Below, one piece after another: positions 34,919 to 46,298 of a stretch of DNA of 64,000 nt. A program made the translations under genes and the position numbers. The number at the start of each line of letters is the position of its first letter. Positions within the stretch are counted from its first letter, which is position 1. The DNA comes from Atherix ibis (Eukaryota > Arthropoda > Insecta > Diptera > Athericidae): positions 7,525,811-7,589,810 of the forward strand of contig OY282605.1 in assembly GCA_958298945.1 (NCBI GenBank), in the 5' to 3' direction. The notes beneath the pieces were generated by a model, which was given only the letters and a program-made list of their open reading frames with translations, did no database searches and was not told the origin of the DNA.

Positions 34919-36295
34919 TACTTAAGTTAGTTTAATTATTATTTAAAAAATTTTTTACTTTACTTCGTTGATATTATTTTAAACTTATTTGATTTGATTG
35001 TCATTTAAACGCTCTTTAATATATTGTATATATTTTGATGCTGTTCAGTTTTTTTAAGAGTAAAAAATCTCGAAAACTAAAACTAAAATAACCATGAGCC
35101 AAATCACTTTAGAAGACATATACCGAAAAATATCTTTTGGAAATGTATTGTTTTACAAGTGAACGCCTTCTTGTTTTAAGAACATAAAAACATCTGTACG
35201 ACATTTACTTTCAGATTTTATGGGATACTCTCAGACTGGCGAACATTCTTATCAGGACAGAATGGAATTATAGTAAACTTCTTGTATACTGAATATAATG
35301 AAGAAGAGAAAAACACAATTCGAGTATTTGTTTTAGTCGTAAGGATAAAATGAAAATTCCAATTGGATTTTCTACCAATTCAAAGTTTTCTACTTTTCTT
35401 CAATACTACGTGTATATAATTGATCATTCATTTGTAAACGTAAAAAAGTACATAAAGTTTTTCATATTTTCCAAAAACATTGAAACTATTTTTTTTTATC
35501 GCATGCCCTCAGTTACAGGGCAAAATGTGCACACACCTTCGCTTTTTTATCTAATTTAATACTCTTTCCCAAGATAATATTTAAATTTATTTTATTCTTA
35601 AGTAAAATTCGAAAATAAGCTTATTTTTATTTAATAATCATAAATTACGTTTATATGATAATAGAAAGTAGTTGAAACTTTGTAAAAAGAACGTATTATC
35701 TCTAAAAGTGAAAATTTTCTTAACAAAAACGCAAAGTTTCAATCACAGTTTGGGGAAGATCGTACTTATTTTATAAATCTATACATTTGGAAAATTACTT
35801 AAAATGTAGATTTTGTTAACATATAATTTTTTATACAATAAATAACCCAATAGCTATAGCTGCCCATTTAGAAAGAACCAAATTCTGACAATAGAATGGT
35901 GTGTAGATGTAAAAAGATTTCACAATAAACCAGAATAAATCGAAACTTCAACAAGTAACCGAGACATTATTTTTCATCCTGAAATCTTGAAAGAAAAATT
36001 TTTTGCACATACTCAGCTAACTTGTCAAAAACAAACAAAAAATATTACCAAAATTGATCAAATTTATTTTTATTTAGGATAATATCTAGAATGAAATTTG
36101 GTAAGAAGTTTTCTTTCTATGATAGTAAATATGTACATACTTCCAGACTTTGATAATGTAGAAAAAAATACCATTTTCTATGCCATAGCAAATATATTTC
36201 AATTTAAAGTAGGTATAAAATAGAAGCAAATTATAAATGCATAATAATATTTTTTTTTGGACTTTAAGTTTCAACATGATGTTACAATTCTACAG
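34919..36295. other. AT-rich stretch, no gene supported
   Basis: No recognisable exon or transposon. The interval ends at a possible splice acceptor (ATTCTACAG, 36287-36295) before the candidate exon. Confidence 0.4.
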
Positions 36296-36452
36296 TAAAA
36301 CCGAAGAAACATTAACTGACCATTATAGGACTCGTCTCAGAAAACACAAGATTTACAATAAACGCCGTTATGGACGAATTGAAGTCTTGTTGAGATCTTT
36401 GCAGCAATTAACAGATGAAAACATTGGTTTAATTGGTTCCTGTAGGACATAG
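36296..36452 (+). CDS. Candidate terminal coding exon, unknown protein
   Basis: I do not recognise this protein. After an acceptor-like ATTCTACAG, one frame runs 51 codons to TAG: KTEETLTDHYRTRLRKHKIY, then NKRRYGRIEVLL, RSLQQLTDEN and IGLIGSCRT. Codon choice and composition (many Arg, Glu, Asp, Leu, mixed third positions) stand out from the surrounding A/T-rich chance frames, which favour Lys, Asn, Phe and Ile. The acceptor splits the codon so the exon would begin in phase 1. No matching upstream exon, conserved domain or AATAAA signal before the mariner at 36540 was found. It lies on the opposite strand to the signal-peptide exon, so the two do not belong together. It could instead be part of an unrecognised repeat. 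Confidence 0.25.
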
Positions 36453-36539
36453 TTGGACGTAGCATATTTAACATAAGGTAGTGGCATATTTCTTAGGTTA
36501 CATTTACTCGTAATAATATTAAAAAAAAGTTATTTTGTC

Positions 36540-37733
36540 CCAGGTGTATAAGCTTAAATCCGCTGTTTGGTCATAGATGGCGTGAGTGAGAGTATTAAGC
36601 TACCATGGGCACGCCATACTTTTTTTTTATGAGTTTGACATCTGTCAATATTAATCAGTGTACATTGTCAGCAATTTAGTACAACAACATACATTTTTCC
36701 TTTGGTAATCATGTCTGGTTTTGTGTCAGAAAAAGAGCATATGCGGAAAGCTCGGCTTTTCTGCTTTAATTTGAAGAAATCGGCTGCCGAATTGTATCGA
36801 ATGCTTATGGAGGCCTATGGTGACAGTGCCTTATCGGAAACAACGTGCCGAGATTAGTTTTGTCGGTTCAAAGACGGCAATTTTGACTTGTGGGACAAAA
36901 AGCGTGAAAATCGGACCATCAATTGCAGGCTTTTTTGGACGAAGACGATACCCAATCGGCGGAGAAATTGGGTGTTACTCAACCAGCCATTTCCATGCGT
37001 CTGCGGGCCATTTGGAAGATCGGAAAATGGGTGCCGTATGAATTTAACGATAGGCAGATGGAGCGATGCCAAAACACATGCGGAATCTTGCTCGCCAAAC
37101 AAAAAAAGAAAGTCGCTCCTGTATCGGATTGTGATAGGCGATGAAAAGTGGATATATTTGGAGAATCGTGGGTTGATCCCATTCAACCATCAACATCTTC
37201 CCCAACACCAAATTGTTTCGCATGGAAGTGCATTTGGTGGAGTCAGCAGGGTATCGTCTACTATGAGATATTGGTGAAACTGTCAATGCCCACCGCTACC
37301 ACCAACAACTGATCAAATTGCACCGTGCTCTGCTTGAAAAAAGCACGAATTATCAACAACAACGCACCATCGCACATGTCAAAAATGGTCCAAAACTACT
37401 CGGGACACTCAACTGGGAGGTATATCCCCACCCTGCTTATTCACCAGACTTGGCCCCTTCCGACTACCACCTGTTTTCGTCGATGGGCCACGCGCTCGCT
37501 GAGCAGCACTTCGATTCTTACGAAGACGTCTGAAAATGGCTTGATGAGTGGTTAGCCTCGAAAGAGACTTTTTTTTTTGTGTGGTACTCACAAATTGCCC
37601 GAGAGATGGGAAAAATGTGTATCTAGCGAGGGCAAGCACTTTGAATAAATTTGTTTATTAACTTTCTATGAAAAAAACATGTATTTTCTATGAAAAAAAA
37701 TGAAAAACAGCAGATTTAAGCTTATACACCTGG
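36540..37733 (+). mobile_element. Mauritiana-type mariner (family M3, copy b)
   Basis: The left TIR CCAGGTGTATAAGCTTAAAT begins at 36540. The right TIR reversed is CCAGGTGTATAAGCTTAAAT from 37733, identical over these 20 bases. TA follows on the right; the left flank is GTC, not TA. The length of 1194 bp is close to a full mariner. The matching termini suggest this copy is younger than copy a at 8801-9680. Confidence 0.92.
36711..37648 (+). pseudogene. Mos1-like transposase pseudogene (M3b)
   Basis: The start ATG at 36711 gives MSGFVSEKEHMRKARLFCFN, LKKSAAELYRMLMEAYGDSA and LSETTCRD, then a stop. Other frames follow: the second helix-turn-helix around 36923-37020 (LGVTQPAISMRLRAIWKIGK), RQMERCQNTCGILL, and VIGDEKWIYLEN with the first catalytic Asp. 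ETVNAHRYHQQL-like sequence lies at 37275-37320. INNNAPSH stands where LHDNAPSH should be, so the second Asp is lost by a small deletion. HPAYSPDLAPSDYHLFSSMG keeps the third Asp, and SEGKHFE ends the protein before the stop at 37648. At least four frame changes. Confidence 0.86.
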
Positions 37734-37769
37734 TATATAAAACTTATTTTTATGTTTAAATTTTTTTAT

Positions 37770-38500
37770 AACGCCGTGACCACAGGGCCATTTAGCGACT
37801 TTATGTTAAATGTGAACTGGAATTGCCAGTTTACCTGATGAAACTAGGCGATAGTTAGTTGAAGGTAGCAATTACAAGTGGTTAAATTTTATGTAGCGTA
37901 TTTTTTTCAGTAAATCAAAGAAAGTACTTGCGAAAGGAGATGTTGCGTCTAGCAGCTCCACAACAAAAGGAATTGTTGGGTCCTATTCAAAAAGGAAGTC
38001 TGGATTAAATTACATTCGTTTAGGATATGGTAGATAGTAAGTTGATCTTAAATGCCAATTGGTCAGTAGATACGATAAATTTGAAATTTAAATTAAAATA
38101 GGACTGATCTGCCCGTTCATTGCTGACGATACCAGCATGCCCCTGAACCAAACAAAAGTCATCCTTTTGGTTGTTTAGCAAAAATGCAGATGAGAATCAA
38201 TCAACAAATGAACCACGAATAGCATGCAAGGATGAAAAACTGTCTGTAAAAATGTCCACATGGCCGATGTTTGGGGAGATTGATTGAAAAGGGTCAACTT
38301 GATAACTAACCATGGAAAGACTAATGTTTACTTGGCATATTAAGTAAATTTAGGCGATCTGTTTATGGTAGGAGTCTTAGATGGTAAACCAACGGATATA
38401 TCGCTTAGTGCACATCCAATAAAATTACTTTATTCTCCCAACTAAAGGGCAAGCAGATCACAGATCATATTCTAATATTTGGCGTACGAAGGAGTTGAGG
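37770..38500 (-). mobile_element. LINE 3' portion with RNase H (minus)
   Basis: The minus strand at about 38270-38100 reads VDIFTDSFSSLHAIRGSF, a later LLNNQKDDFCLVQ, and GHAGIVSNERADQS, the RNase H GHAGIxxNExAD signature. From 37890 to 37770 lies the same 3' UTR type as in the tandem array at 59280-60100 ('catcaggtaaactggca', 'ataaagtcgctaaatggcc' on the minus strand). Sequence above 38300 is too decayed to follow. The copy is inactive. Confidence 0.75.
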
Positions 38501-38730
38501 TATGTGGACTAGAGAATTGTCTAGAATTATTGCCCTTTTCGAAATTATATTGTTTATCTGTGATTGAATAGAAACAGACTGTACCATTTTTATATTATTT
38601 GGTAATGAGTAGTAGAACTGCATACATAAGAGTATTGTAGCAAATTTGCTGCATTGCTGCGACCTTTGGGTTGGATGGGTGAGTCGTTTGTGCTTAAAAA
38701 GTCGTAAAAGGCTTCTATATTTGTCTACAA
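38501..38730. other. Unassigned spacer, possibly more LINE
   Basis: The block near 38640-38690 (GGATGGGTGAGTCGT, GCAAATTTGCTGC) recurs in inverse order at about 41045-41100. The flanks of repeat copy C may therefore once have been one sequence or two copies of one. Confidence 0.3.
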
Positions 38731-40153
38731 CTTAGATGATATCGTGCGTCTAATACACCATTTTCCGCAAATAGTTCGCTGTCAGATCGTTTGATTCTAT
38801 GAACAATTCGCTGGCATATTACAATGATTGTGCAACTACACGATTCTTGTGCGTTCATGTGCTATTTTTGCTTGTGGCAAGCATGGAGACGGGGAAATTG
38901 AGCAAACTTATACAAGATTTAATGGTATGTGTTCGTAGATATAATATATTACATATAACGTTGTTCCTGTTGCTCGTTGCATACTCATCATTTGCGCGTC
39001 GATTAATTTGGCATTTGACAGTTCCAATGGTATGTGTTCGTAGATATAATATATTACATATAACGTTGTTCCTGTTGCTCGTTGCATACTCATCATTTGC
39101 GCGTCGATTAATTTGACATTTATTTATTAAAATATAAAATCATTTGAACATATGCAAAGTGAAAGTTACTTGATGAAAATTTGCAAAAGTAGCAAAAACT
39201 AGTGTACTCAGTGTAGCGTAGTGTATAGCGAAAACTTGTTTGCTTATAAATTTATAAACATGTTTAATAAAATTATAGTTTCAGTGGAACATAAAATATT
39301 AATGTTGAAATTAATATTGAATGAAATGTTAAAATAAAATATAAAATTTTTAATAATATAAATAAACGAATTGAAATAATTAAAATAAATATATTAATGT
39401 AAAAGCGTCATTCATAATACAACTAAAATGAAATAAGAACGGCAGTGCCCAACTAGAGAATTCACCAAAAAAAAAAGCATAAACCATTTCTACGATCAAA
39501 AATATATTTCAACATGTCGCCTACATCGCAATGAATTATTCTTGCAGATGTTCATTCAAGCGATTACACTATGATTAGATTGATCGTGTAATACACAAAC
39601 TTTGAGCGTACATGCTCGCGCATACGTGTATATCATGTTGACATTATCAGACACGCAAAAAAGGGTAAATTTCTCTTTTAGATCGTGTTTTACACGCATG
39701 GTATAATTTAAGCTTTACTCTCCGTCTTTTGAACCATGCACCTAAGAATTTGATGTATTATGTATATATTATTATAGTGATGGCTGTAGAAAGACTTTTA
39801 TGATAAGCAAGGATGACTGTATTGTTAGTTCAGTTCGATTTAACTTTAATTTAATTTGTTTTCAATTTAACCTAGATTATTATTTAAAATTCTAAATTCT
39901 ATACTAATTATAATCACTCTCGTGTATACAAATTTAATATTATATTTTTTTAACGATATTTTCATAAAAGATAATAAACAATTTTATTATGTTCATAAAC
40001 TTTCTAAACCAAAATAAGAATCTATAATTTAAATTTCTATTCAGTCTTATTTTATACAATAAAATGAATTAACTAAAGATTTTTTATCTGATTTATCGTC
40101 CACAAAAAAGAACATTTTAATCTTTGGTATCGAGACGCATAGTGTAATCTACG
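38731..40153 (+). repeat. TIR family R, copy C, fullest copy
   Basis: The left end CTTAGATGATATCGTGCGTC (38731) and the complement of the right end, CGTAGATTACACTATGCGTC (from about 40152), match over most of 28 bases. They also match the ends of copy B. The 1.42-kb interior aligns with copy A at many anchors and has no transposase. A 105-bp segment starting AATGGTATGTGTTCGTAGAT is tandemly duplicated (38921-39025, and again from 39026). That duplication creates a repeating open frame at 38799-39116 that should not be read as a protein. It looks like a non-autonomous DNA transposon. Confidence 0.75.
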
Positions 40154-41140
40154 GTTACTGGTGCTGCAAACAAGTTGTAAATGACTTACAGTGATATGGC
40201 AGCCCTGGTCAGGTGTTACAGTAGTTCATTTTCGACAGAGTTCGTACTGCTCAAAATTGAACTGCTTGACCGGATAAACGGGAGGATTGTCCATTATCTA
40301 GCATCTCGTACCGAAAGCGCAATATATATAACAAAGACTATCTATAAGCCACTTAATATTGATCTTTTTATTTGAACCCTCTGCTCTCGTTCCAATACCT
40401 CACCATAGTGGCTTATAGATAGTCAAGTAAGTCATCATCCGTATAGGGGTACTTCAAACCATCTAGCTAGAAGTGCCAAGGAAGGAACAAGGAGAATGGC
40501 TACTGGTAATCAACACCACCTGATCATCTCCATGGCTGACTATTGCTACCACTCCATAACACGGCGTCTTCCTTCTTTGTTGAGCCGTCGTTTTTTTTTT
40601 AGTTTTTCTTTATGATAAAGTGAGTTTTTTTACTGCTTCCCGGATAATTTTTCCAGGTCAATCACGACTGATTTTTTTCCCTTTTAATTTTAATCAGGTC
40701 CATTTTTTATCATCTCCCTCTTCGGAGGTTTGACAAATAAAATTAGAAATCCCACAACCGGCATGATAAATGCATTTGTTATGTTCGGGTGTGAAGGCGA
40801 TAGTGGCAAATTTTGAAAAAGGAATTACCGCACCCCCCTTCTCCCACCCCTCTACTGAAAATGATGACCATAAAGCACGCATGCCACTCTCTCGTCTTCT
40901 GAGTATTTAAGCTAAACCGAGCTTTGCTCTCATCCAAGGTAATAAAGAACGGTTACCCCTCCTTTCTTCCGAAGCCAACAACGCATATCATAACAGCAGG
41001 TATGTCCACTGGTGCTGTAAGAGCTGTAATGCTGACAGCAACGCATACGACTCACCCATTTAATCCAATTTGCTGCATACTAATGCAGCAAATTTGACGC
41101 AACACTCTGATGCATGCAACAAATTTGACGGATTCGGAGA
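40154..41140. other. Less AT-rich island, possible retroelement remnant
   Basis: This kilobase is clearly richer in G/C than its flanks and has no supported protein. Around 40910-40960 a TATTTAAG box, GCTTTGCTCTCATC and AATAAAG follow one another as in the promoter/poly(A) part of an LTR. No TG...CA pair of ends or second LTR was found. Inverted arms GACTATCTATAAGCCACT (40336-40353) and its inverse (40407-40424) lie at its left. The minus-strand open frame at 40694-40882 has no domain I recognise. Confidence 0.3.
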
Positions 41141-41360
41141 AAATAAATTTCCAAAAATTGGTCTAAGACCGGCCCAGCTCTTACTACTTACTCTCTTGAA
41201 TGTGATAAATACCATTTATGTCTTTAATACTAAAGAAAAATGTTCATATCATTGAATTTGAAGAAAAAAACATAATTACAAATAGGAATTAAATATTTGA
41301 AAATAAATTATGTACCTACAAAAATGGTAAATAACCTTCGATAAAAGAAAACATTTTTTT

Positions 41361-41416
41361 AACTAACTTGTTTTATAGTAAAATAAAAATTTAATTTACT
41401 ATAAAACAAGTTAGTT
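41361..41416. repeat. Fold-back inverted repeat, 22-bp perfect arms
   Basis: The left arm (41361-41382) begins AACTAACTTGTTTTATAGTA. The right arm (41395-41416) is its exact inverse. The loop is 12 bases. Weaker pairing continues outward through T/A runs. Confidence 0.88.
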
Positions 41417-41863
41417 AGAAAAAAAAGTTCAATTCATTGAAATTTTGAAGCTTTGGGATTACGGGATGCCGACAAAGTTTTGTTACTTTCTGGAAACGAT
41501 TCCAATTAAATTGTATTCCAGAAGAAGTGCTATCCCTTTTGGTTTGTAGTCCCTTTGGAATAATATTAAACCGATTTACAAATGCAAGGTTCTTGTCTAA
41601 TTTCATCAATATTTACTAGTTGGAGAATCTTTTACCGACACTATCAACAAGTTAAAACTATTTGCATATATAACGACCTGTTGAACAAATTCTAGTCAGC
41701 TTTAAGAACTTCTTACCTAACCATAATTATGCTGATGAAAAAGGATTAATTTTTCGAGTATAATTTCAGTAAATATTTTTTTCCAATATTTTCACTAATT
41801 TTTTTTTTTAATTTTTGAATTACTATCAATTTTTTTTCAAGATTTTATTTAAGGTAATCCATT

Positions 41864-43124
41864 ATTTATAAGTAAAAAGTAATCCATTATTTTGCCAATA
41901 GATGGCTTTAGGAGTGTGTATCTCCCGTTTTAAAAGTGCAATCGGGTTGCACTAGATGGCGTTAGAAAGATAAGATTTCGTTCTAAAAAAGCTTCTTATA
42001 CAGTTTTGTGATTACACGCGTCAAAGATGGACACCAACAAAGAGAAAATACGCCATATGTTAGTTTTTCTTCGATAAAGGCGAAAACGCAAGCCAGGCAG
42101 CTGAAAATGTGAATAGTGTTTATTGTCCTGATACTGTAATAGTCAATCACGCGCAATTTTGGTTTCGTCGATTCCGTTCCGGTAATTTTGATGTCAAAGA
42201 TGCACCATGCTCTGGAATTGATGTCAATTGTCGAAAATGTCGATAAAATAATGGAAATCGTCGAGTCCGACCGTCACGTAAGCACTGTTTCGATTTTCCA
42301 GGAGCTAAACATTGCACAAAAAACCGTTTGGAACCACTTAAATAAGGCTGGATACAAAAAGAAGCTCGATGTATGGGTGCCACACGAGTTATCGCAAAAA
42401 AACCTCATGGACCGAATTTCCATCTGCGAATCGCTGCTGAATCGCAACAATATCGATCCATTTCTGAAGCGGATGGTTACTGGTGATGAAAAGTGGGTCA
42501 CTTACGACAACGTCAAGTGACAATGGTCGTGGTCAAATCGCGGTCAGCCGGCGCAAACGGTGGTCAAGCCAGGATTGACAGCCAGGAAGGTTTTGCTGTG
42601 TGTTTGGTGGGACTGGCAGGGAATCATCTACTATGAGCTGCTCCCCTACGGCCGAACTCTTAATTCGACCTATACTGTCAACAATTGGACCGTCTGAAAG
42701 AAGCAATCGCCCAGAAGCGGCCAGCTTTGGCCAATAGGAGAGAAATTGTGTTCAATCAGGACAACGCCAGACCGCATACATCGATAGTGACTCGCCAGAA
42801 GTTCTGGGACCTTGGTTTGGATGTTCTTATGCATCCACCTTATAGTCCAGACCTGGCACTAAGTGATTACCACCTCTTCCTGTCTATGACGAATGATTTT
42901 GCAGGTGAAAAATTCGCCTCAAGAGAAGATTGTGAAAATCGACTGTCCCAGTTTTTTGCCAATAGGGACGAGGGTTTCTATGAGAGTGGCATTATGAAAT
43001 TACCTCCAAAATGGCAACAAGTTATCGAACAAAACGGTTCCCTAAATCGTATCATTCTATCTATGCTAAATAAAACCTTCAATTTAATGCAAAAATAATG
43101 AATTTCTTTTTACTACACCTTATA
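41864..43124 (+). mobile_element. SETMAR-like (cecropia-group) mariner, M6
   Basis: The left end holds AGTAAAAAGTAATCCATTAT (41871 on). The complement of the right end is AGTAAAAAGAAATTCATTAT (from about 43115). Both continue with TTTGC, giving TIRs of about 26-30 bp. The length is about 1.26 kb, that of a full mariner. Sequence and protein resemble the mariner lineage that gave the transposase part of SETMAR. It is the most complete DNA transposon in the window. Confidence 0.88.
42027..43098 (+). pseudogene. M6 mariner transposase, near-complete pseudogene
   Basis: From the ATG at 42027: MDTNKEKIRHMLVFL, a frame change, FDKGENASQAAENVNSVY, QFWFRRFRSGNFDVKDAPCS, another shift, then an uninterrupted 42230-42520 frame with ENVDKIMEIVESDRHVSTVS, LNIAQKTVWNHLNKAGY and RMVTGDEKWVTYDNVK (first catalytic Asp). 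This frame ends in a stop where Arg is expected. After WDWQGIIYYELLPYG and a further shift near 42680, the last 137 codons are open: DRLKEAIAQKRPALANRREI, FNQDNARPHTS (second Asp), SPDLALSDYH (third Asp, 34 residues on) and FASREDCENRLSQFFANRDE. All three catalytic aspartates are present. Only about three frameshifts and one stop separate it from a full reading frame, so it is dead but comparatively recent. Confidence 0.9.
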
Positions 43125-44084
43125 TTAATAAAATATTATTGCCTATTGTGAAATTGTGTAAAAACAATATTGATAAAATGTGTAAATAAATTATTTAAAT
43201 TTCAATACTTGTCATTTGATCATCGGAGTCGATGAAAAATTAAATTTATCTTAAAAGCATTATCAATAATCAATCTTCTTTACATTGAAGAAAAATATAC
43301 TAAATTCTGTTTACTACGTAATATATCTTCTGTTTGGATCTTTGTATAATACAAAATTTTGAAATTTAGAAAAATAAACAATAACTAAACATAAATTTTT
43401 AGTAGTACAATTTTTATATTCATAAAAACGAAATTTTGTAAAATTGTATTTCCATAATATGGGTGACCTTTATTTTGTTGTAAAAGTTATTAAATAGAGA
43501 AAATTCATAATTTTGTATAATATGATATTATAAACTCATAAAAAACATCACATATATTTTTAAAATTTTATATTAAAGAATCGTAGAAGAGATAAAAAAT
43601 ATTCAATTTTTGTTGGTTTCTTCTTCAATTTGTTTTCTATTTAATCGGGAAATACTTATAGTCTCTAGGAATTTAAGTATTGTTATTAGAATTAAATTGA
43701 ACAATTTCTGTATATTCAATATATTATTGCTAATGGATAATTTTGCCTTTCGGTCTAGTCCAATTTTTATTTAGTATCGACAATTGTTACTAATGTGCAC
43801 TTTTGGACTGCATGTGCTGCTATATCCTCAATGGGTGGTGGTTTGTATTACAGTTTATCGATAGGATATTCATACGTATTGCAGAGGCTATCATTCCTAC
43901 CAGGCCAACTCTACACGACAGGATATTATTACAGTTTACATATCTACACGTGTATATACGAGAATAGTACAATAATAATACATAACATATTAACGCTCAG
44001 ATTTTAGAAAGAAATACAAAAAAAAAATAACTTCAATACTACCTACATTAGTTGTAGATACTCATAAGAATATCTCCGAATCAT
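43125..44084. other. AT-rich stretch, no gene supported
   Basis: A less AT-rich patch at 43795-43960 is open on both strands but shows no recognisable domain. Nothing else was seen. Confidence 0.4.
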
Positions 44085-44880
44085 ATTGGAAAGGTTTATC
44101 CATTTGATAGTTTAAAGAGTACAGCTCTCTCATTTGATAGTCCTAAAAACTATATGTTTTTTAAAGCTACATTTTTTTTAAGATTATAGTCTTTCATTTT
44201 ATATTATGAATTTTTGAACAATCGAATAATATAAAAAATACCACTTTTTTTTTTAAAGATTATAAAACTGGCCGTAGCCAGTTTTGCACTTTGACATGAG
44301 ATTATAGTCGTCAGCGATGAGGCTCATATCTTTTTGGATGGGAAACATCAATAAGTAAAACTCACATATATGAGGTTCTGAAACCCACAAGTGACTGTGA
44401 AAAAGTTTGTATTTTGGTCCGTATTTCTCTGAAAATCAGCGTTACTTCCGATCAGTAGGGCCTTTGTGATAACCAAATTTTTTTTTGGACTGAACTTAAA
44501 GACTAGATGTAGTTTGAATAAATAATATCGCAAGCCCCACAACACGAACAATTTAGGGTCTATTGCACGAAAGGTTCTCGTAATTTTGTAAATTGGTGAT
44601 GTCAATTGACCGTTGAAATAATAAAATTTGACGTTGTTGGACAATTTTTTATGATGCAACATAACAGACTGTATATAAATAAATAATCTTAAAAATTGGG
44701 AGAATTTAAAAACCGATATCCGCCCAGAAATGGACAAAACACAGTTCGAAACGTACGAAAAAAATCTTTGAAAAATACCTAAAAAGGATCAACTCCTGCA
44801 AAAATTTTGATTCTAACTATTTGAATAATGTTTAAATATTTTCCATATAATTGCAAAATTTAAATAATATAATCAAATAA
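44085..44880 (+). mobile_element. DUF4817-type transposon, decayed but long (D7)
   Basis: The 5' leader at 44085-44260 matches the copies at 12240, 48640 and 62930. Then come IVVSDEAHIFLDG (44305-44345, first catalytic Asp), NPQVTVKKFVFWSVF (44385-44435), ARKVL and a GDVN segment (44570-44610), and NLKTDIRPEMDKTQFETYEK (44705-44765). The WFQQDGA block is corrupted. The order of motifs across 0.8 kb shows a nearly full-length but heavily mutated copy. It is not active. Confidence 0.7.
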
Positions 44881-45939
44881 ACATTTTATTAAAATCTTCA
44901 ATTTTTTATATAAATTTTATTTTATTTTACTTTGCAAAAACATCAATTAAATACTGTACGCTAAAAATGAATCCTTTTTAATCAAAATAATATCAAAATT
45001 TAATAATGTATCTAATAATTAGTATAGGATTTTATAATAATTTCTTATTATCATTAAAATAATGAAAATAATTGGTGGTTTTTAAACAAAATATTAATAA
45101 TATCTGAATATATAAATTAATTATGATAACAATTATACTTTTTTTTTTAAGTCAATTTATGATATTAAAGATATATTAACTGATATGCTTTTTTTTTTAT
45201 ATAAGAAAATATCCTTAATATAAATACAATAAAAGTTAGAAAAAAATATAGGAATTTTATTTGTTTTAATAGATAAATTGAATAAATAATGATGATTGGT
45301 CATTATGGATCTCATTGGGGGTAAAATTAATTAGTAATTCTTTAAATACAATCTAATGACAAGTTGACTGGTATCTAAGCTATGGTGTACGAGTACATAT
45401 ATAAATAGTGAACTAATAAATTTTTATATATGAAAAAATATAATATTGATCAATTTATTAGTAAATAAGTCATTTTTTTAATTATAAACTTCGATATATA
45501 TTTCTATTAAATATTTCATAATAACTATTGAAAAAAAAAATCGAAATATGATTTTTACTTTTATGATATAATTTTTGATATTATATTAATAAAGTTTTGT
45601 ACACTAATAGAAATTATTAATAAATGAAATTAATTGAAATTAGTATAATTTTTATCCAGCCTAGAATTGAATTTGCTTTTTTTTTATTCATAAAGAAGTC
45701 AGTAAAATATATAAAACGATCTTATTTTTGGTTCTTAGCTGACATAAAACGTAATATACGCACATTCGCACTAATTAAAAAGGAAAGATTTTTGTGGGAA
45801 TGTCTGTTTTGCTATTAAGAGAATAACTGTTGCACACCCTTAACTATTACCCCTGAGGTATAAATAGAAAATATGCGTGTCACAGACACAACATTTAAAA
45901 AATCTCTCTTAAAGGTGTTCACTCACATATGGTCTACTA
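44881..45939. other. AT-rich stretch, nothing identified
   Basis: No supported exon. A short block at 45828-45877 ending CTGAGGTATAAATAGAAAAT recurs at 60728-60781, so it is probably a small repeat. Confidence 0.4.
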
Positions 45940-46298
45940 CCGTTTTATATATAACAGGATACTCTGCTGATGAACTGAGGCTTTAAAATAAATATTACTT
46001 TTAAAAAAAAATAGCAGAATGGTTTAATATGAATGTAGATAAATCAAAATGTATGCTCGTTAATAGTAAATTGCATAATTTATATAATATTAATTTAGAA
46101 ACTGTAGATTAAAATAAAGTATTTAGGTGATATTATAGACGATCGGCTAAGTTTTTAATCATATCTAGATTATATTTGTTAAAAAAAGGTAATTTTTTGG
46201 ATAAGATAAGAAAGGATATCGCATATATGGATGCAATTAAGATATACGATGCGATAATTAAACCAAATTTTGAGTACTGCTCATCAATTATATTTATA
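45940..46298 (+). mobile_element. LINE reverse transcriptase fragment (thumb region)
   Basis: Frames read IAEWFNMNVDKSKCMLVNSK (46010-46070), the segment after the RT YADD in CR1/jockey-like elements. A DDRLSF-like stretch (46139-46155) follows, then KIRKDIAYMDAIKIYDAIIK and FEYCSSIIF (46205-46295). That is the usual KxGLLxRIRxxLxxxxxxxIYxxxIxPxxxYC pattern. The fragment is cut on the right by the terminal repeat of a DUF4817-type element at 46299. Its clade differs from the RNase H-bearing LINEs here. Confidence 0.7.

Noticed and set aside
38799..39116. Plus-strand frame with an apparent internal protein repeat
   Set aside because: Explained by the 105-bp tandem duplication in a non-coding TIR element; other copies are not open.
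41415..41609. Minus-strand 64-codon frame next to a hairpin
   Set aside because: No domain, and its end runs into the inverted repeat arm. Not enough to call a gene.
43795..44007. Open frames on both strands in a less AT-rich patch
   Set aside because: Neither translation resembles a known protein and no convincing splice pair was found.
45828..45877. TATAAATAG treated as a promoter
   Set aside because: The same 50-base block recurs at 60728-60781 with no gene after either, so it is more likely a repeat fragment.
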